Notes under the pieces: generated by a model
The model's database searches: none
Seen by the model: only the letters and a program-made list of their open reading frames with translations
Told to the model about the DNA's origin: nothing
Shown: positions 16,159 through 22,100 of the stretch, one piece after another
Position numbering within the stretch: the first letter of the stretch is position 1
How the letters are laid out: each line of letters begins with the position of its first letter
Source of the DNA: CAYNJF01 sp964351745
GTDB taxonomy: Bacteria > Pseudomonadota > Gammaproteobacteria > Berkiellales > Berkiellaceae
Direction of reading: 5' to 3'
Assembly (NCBI GenBank): GCA_964351745.1
Contig: CAYGPI010000023.1
Location: forward strand, 1 to 29,797
DNA length: 29,797 nucleotides
Made by a program: the position numbers and the translations under genes

Positions 16159-19100
16159 TCAAGTAGGTTTATTTTTCTTTTTGCTGTCAACTTTAGGAGG
16201 CTCACTCAAGGCGCGTTTACGTTGGTTATCTCTTGAAAATGATTCTTGAGTCTCAGCTTGAAAACCACTTGTAATAGCATGACTGTTTCGCCTAGGCCTA
16301 GAAGTTCTCGGTGGTTGCATGTTGGGGTTAGGCTCGGGAGAGGCGGTATTTTGGTGACGAGACAATACTCCTTTGAAACCTTTACCAGTAGCTTTTCTGA
16401 CAGTAGGCTTGTTGGATCCATTTGAATTGTCTGGACTATCCGAGCTTAATGCTATGTTTCGTTGTTTTTCTTCAATAAGCTTACTTACAGCACTTTGTTG
16501 TTTCATCAACGAATTGTTTTTTTCATGCCACTCGACTTCTAGTTGTCGCTCTGCAGGCGTGGCGTCCTCACTAAGACTTCCTAAGTTATCAAATGCAAGT
16601 TTGTGATTTGCCAGTTGTTTATCTAACTCTGCCTTTTGCTCTAATAGTAAGTCTATATCGCTCAGGGCCTCTGAAACAGAAGCTACATCAGATGGTGAAG
16701 CGGTATCTGGGATAGAAGAATTTTGTTGGCGAAGTACTGCGGCATCCTTTTGAACTATCTCTAAAAATTTGTCACGAATACCATAATTGCGAGTTGCGCT
16801 CTTTAAGAAAAATTCTCCTGCAGGTTCATCTTTAGTCACATCTAAAATCCACGCAGGGGTGTTGGTAAGCATACGCAGATGCTCAATCATTTGCTCTCTG
16901 GCCTCATTTGGCATCACAGTGCCATTTGAATAGTGCATAGGCCCACTGTAGTTAGATAGCGCTGTGGTTAAATCACTCATCGATCTTGCATGGCTAATAG
17001 CCTTAGCCAAATCTTGCTCAACTTGTGGTTGGGTAAGCCTTATTTCTTGCACTTTAGCATGTGCAAGCTGAAAGAATTTTGCTTGTAGCCCATAGTTTCT
17101 TGTAACTGATTGGATCGGACCGTGCTGCTCATCAACAGCCTGTAAAAGAAGAGTGTCATTGTTGGCGATTAAATTCATGCGTTCCATCATGAGCTCTTTC
17201 AATTCACTGATGTCTTGACCATCATAAGTTTCAAAGGGACCTTTGTAGCGCTCCATGACATCTTTAAGCTGCTCAAATGATTTAGCATTCATAATTTCAA
17301 TTTCAAACTCGGTTGAATTTGTAATCGCTTCTCGAGCAACCGTTGGCTGTGCGATGCCTAATTTGCGACGTATAAACCCTTTAAACTTGGCAAAATAGCT
17401 AACTTTTTTGATAGGTGCTTTAGGTTTGTTAAGCTTTGCAATCTGTTGGCCGTCATGAACAGGATCAAAAACTTTTGGATCGATGCCGTATTGGTCTTTA
17501 GCAACGTCTCTAATGACGTTGCAGATTTCCTGACCAAAGACATCTTTGACACTTTTAAGACCATGTGAACCAATAGCATTCTCATTAGCCAGCGCCATAC
17601 CATGACCACTTAAATATTGATGGGCTACGAGCTCATGATACTCACGACGTATCGATGCTTCAGGCTCTTCAGAGCTATGTTTAGGAGGAAATACGCCATG
17701 TTTCATGTAAAATTGCATTTGTGCTATAGCATGGCAAGTAATTTCCTCTTCTCTATCTTTACCGCTATAGCATGTGCCAGCACGCTCTCCACCAATCTTA
17801 TTCATGATGATTTGCTCGAGCGCAGCGAGCTCGGCGGTAGGATTGGTTTTGGGATTCAAGGAAAAATTGGCAATCGTAGACAAGCTAGAGTTAAATGTTT
17901 CACATAGCTCGTTATATCGCTCAAGGGCAGCATTGGCTAAAACTAGGTTTGGGTCGTTAGGATTAGCTGCCAATAATTGTTCAACGCGCGCGTTTAAAAA
18001 CTGCGCTGTTTCTCGAGTTTCTCGTCCTAGACTGGTGTTTCTATTGCGTAAAATAGAGGGTGCTTGTCCTTTGTTGACAGGACGATTTGCATAAAGTAAG
18101 TCAATTTTTTTGATGTCGATGTCTTGAGTATCGATACCAAGTCTATCTACAAATTGTTTGACGCCTTGCTGTGTGCTTAGCTCTTCTCTCAAACTTTCGA
18201 CAACTTCCTGCACAATAGCTTCTGTTAGCTTCGATGTCTGGAATGGAGGTGAATATAAAGTTTGCAATAAAAGAGGAAAATCTAAATCAGATTTATCACT
18301 GGGATCTCTTTTTGCTATTTGGTTTAGAATAGCTTGCGCAATAAACTGCTCCAAATTATTTTTGGTTGCTTGAGTTTTTTCTTTCCGATCTTTAATTTTC
18401 TCTGGAATGATGATACCGGATCGTAGTTTAGTAAAGGTTTGATCGGGTTTGCCTTCTTGTGTAAAGGTAACCGTTGTTGCATAACCATTGGCACTACCAG
18501 GATATCGTCTAATGGTTGAAGGTAGGCTACCAAAATATTGTCCCATATTAGGCTTAGGATCGTTGAGGGCTACCCATGATTCAACCTTTTGTTTTAAATA
18601 GGCTTGTTCCCATTCGACTAAGTCTTTAAACCACTCGGGTGCCTTATCTTTATCTAAAATCGAGAGCCATTGCTCTTCTTGATCTGGCTTAAACAAAGTC
18701 ATGGGAGTTTCTGTGCGTGTCGTTGTTAATCCTTGATTTTCAAAGGATGTTTCCAATGGTGCTCTTGGCTTCCAGTTTAAATGATTCTCTGCATTTTCGA
18801 GCTCTTCTTTCACTTCTTTTTCGGTTTTCACAGAGGCATATAATCTTTTATTAAGCTCAGTGATAAGGGTTGCTTCCAAGGCTAAGAGATCTTTGCCTTC
18901 AAGTTGGCCAGCGTCTTGCTCCCAAGCTCGCTTAATCGCAACAATAGCAGGGCTGGAAATAGGGGTTTGATCTGCGCCGCCATGTTGCAACATAAGTTGA
19001 GCAGCCTTAATAAAACTTAGTCCCCGAGTCTTGGTTGCTTGGGTTAGGCCTCCAGATATATCTATTCGAGTGGTTGCAGACAGTGATGCCATGCTATTTT

Positions 19101-22100
19101 GCGCCTGATAGAATTCATCCTTTTGCTTTTCTGTTTTTCCTTCTAATCGGCCTTGGATTGATTCAAACGTTTCAATGGCTCTGATTGTGACGAGTCCTGG
19201 CTGTGTTGCAACTTGCTTTGAGAGTGCTTGCTCAATGATGCCATGGCTTTGCTCTTGACTATTTATTTGCTCTTGATCACCTTGTTCTGGTGTTAGGATC
19301 GCTTTAGGCACAGTGACTGCAACAATGACAAAATCTTTAGGCCTACCCTTCATGCTTTTACTGGTACCAATGCCAGACTCAACAATAGATTCGCAATCGA
19401 TATATGCTTCTTCATAATCTGAATAGTAATTCATGGCTTGTGTGTTTTTGGAGTTCGCTTCACATTTAGAATCAAGCTTACTACCAGCTAATGCATCCAT
19501 CACATACTGTCTCTTTTTCTCTTCGGTAGGATTACTCTTATCCAGAGGTGACAACACAATAAAAACAGTTTGCATATCAGGATTTTCTAGGAGTGCTTGA
19601 GCATCTAGTTGTGGAGTTGCCTGAGGTGCCTCTAAAGGCTGCTCTGCTGCCAGTGCTTGTCTATTAGCGACAGCATCTGCCTCCATATCTTCGAACGAGC
19701 GGCCATGCCCATCTTGTGTTGCTGAGGTATCACTAAATTGAACTGTATTGGCCGCACTAAATTGTTTAGCTAGTTCGTGTGTCTCTGCCATTTCACGCAA
19801 ATATCGTATCGCTTCTTTTTTTGTTAATGGGATTTCTGGATTGGGCTCACTCACATGAGCAATAAGCTCTTCAATGATGATATCTGTATAGTTTTCTGGC
19901 AAGCTTTCAAACGGCTCAGTTGCTCCTCTTGGTAGAATTTGGAGACTTCGACTATAATTGTAGTTTGCACTTCGATTATAGCCGTGATTGAGAGCAATGG
20001 AGGCAGAACTTTCTATGAGATGAGATAGAGGTAGCGTCCTCTCTTCTTGAGCACCACTTTTCATTAGGACATTAAAGGTTGGTGCTTTCTCTTTGGCTAT
20101 AGCACGAGCTCTTGCAGTCATAACTACAAATGGCTCTAAACTTTCAGCAATGGCATTTTCTTGAAGTTGGCCAGTTGCCTCAAGTGCCTTGTCTAGCATG
20201 GCTAGGGCTCTCGGTGCATAAGGTATAAAGTCATGACCATTTTTTAAGTCTTCCACCTGCTGCTTACCTAAGACTAAGAAATTGGATCGGGGATCAAATA
20301 ATGTTGCGGCTTTAAGGAGAGTTTTTTTATCTTCGTCACTCAGAGTTAAAAATCCTTTGTTATCTTTTAGGCTAGATTGCTTTTTAGTCTCAATTTTGTG
20401 AGCACACAACCTTTCAATATCTGTTTTAGATAACGCAAGATAAATAGCGCTTGCAGATTGATAGTCTCTGTTTTCTAAACATTCTCCCATGAGTTGTACA
20501 AAATAAGTATATTGATCCTGCAAATCTTCTTTATTGTCTTGAGCAAGCGTTTCTCTTAGCACCATGCCTAGAATTTTATTCCAATCATCAATGTAATTTG
20601 CAAATTCTCCTTGATTTTTAGATTGCAAGTCTGAAGGATTAGCCCTCGATAATGTATCGAGCGCTAAGAGTTGAAGTTGATCTGCCATTTCTTTAGGTGG
20701 AAGTCTTTCGTGTTTCGCTTGAAGGTTAGGGGTAGCATCAACTTCGTGTGTTGCATCGATGGTATGAGCCTCTGTAACAACACCTTGAGGCTCCTCTACT
20801 GGTGAACTGCGCGGTGCATTTTGAGGGGCCATATGTGCTTGAAAAGCCGTGTTGGTGTCATTGAGCAGTTTAAAATTATCTATGTATAATTTCTCTATCT
20901 CTGGATTCTCACTAAAGAAGCGTTCAATGTCTTTAAATTGTCCAGCTTGCATATTCCTGATAGCGTTTTGAAAAGGTACTAGATCCCTGGCTGGAAGGAT
21001 ATCTAATAATGCTTTACTAAAATTTCTTAGTTCTGCACTGTTTTGATCTATTGCCCAAGCGTTAAAAGCACTACTTGGGCTCATGCTTTGATTGAGCATA
21101 TCTGCTAATTTTAGAAATTTATCAAAGGTATATTGGTCATTAGAAACTTCAGGGCTGGGTTGGGCATCAGCGTCATTAGAATCATAGTCAAGCTCTTCTA
21201 CTTCAGCCAAAGCAACAGTCATACTGTCAGTGGTTGTGTCTCTGACTTGTTCCGCATCAGCGACATAGTCATGCTCTTCTGCTTCTGCCAAAGTGTCAGT
21301 GGTTGTGTCTCTAACCTCGTCCGCATCAGCGACATAGTCAAGCTCTTCAAAATCTTGAAAAGATCCTAATGTTGGATCCTTAGGAGAGATTTTTTCTTTA
21401 GCTAAAGCCACTAATTTATCAAGCCTTTGCAGCTGTTGATCCACAAGAGGGCCTTCTCTTTCACCAGCAATCGCTGCTTTGAGCTTGAGAAGCCTGGAAC
21501 TTTTAAGACCTCGAGATTTATCGAGCCTGCTTAAATAGGCGAGCATTGTGTTGTTTTTTTCAAATAAATCTATAATGGCATGATCATATTTCGACAACGG
21601 CTGATTATTTTCTACTTTATTTTTTGAGGCGATATAAACTCTGATGAGTGGCTCTAGCTCAGATGTCTTTTTCTTGCTTGAGGCTAGGAAACGGTTAAAT
21701 TTTTCTTGATAATTGGTAATATCCCTATCTGTTTCAATGCTTTGTAGGTTTTGAACTAATATTTTGCTAGAATTAGCAAGAAAATATTGTGCTGCTTCAA
21801 ACAGAGGTGTATCTGCTTCGCTATTCTCAAGCAAATCTCTTGCTAGAAGAGGATACTTAGCTACCCTTTGGGCTGGCAGAATATCAAAAGATTGGAAACG
21901 TAATTGCACATCTAGGAGGACATCGACGGTGGGTGGTACAATGGCTGATTCGTCCCGAATGCTTGAATAATTTTTATGAGCTTGAACGCATCCTTTAAAG
22001 GCTTTTTCAATCAGAGGGAGTGCTTTTTCTGGATCAGTTTCAAGATCTTCCATGGCTTCTAGTACATGCTTATGAGCTTCGCCAAGCTCTTTTGCTGCTT

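Noticed and set aside
21181..21348. CRISPR-like or DNA-level repeat
   Set aside because: The repetition follows codons of a protein repeat with only two and a half diverged units and no spacers.
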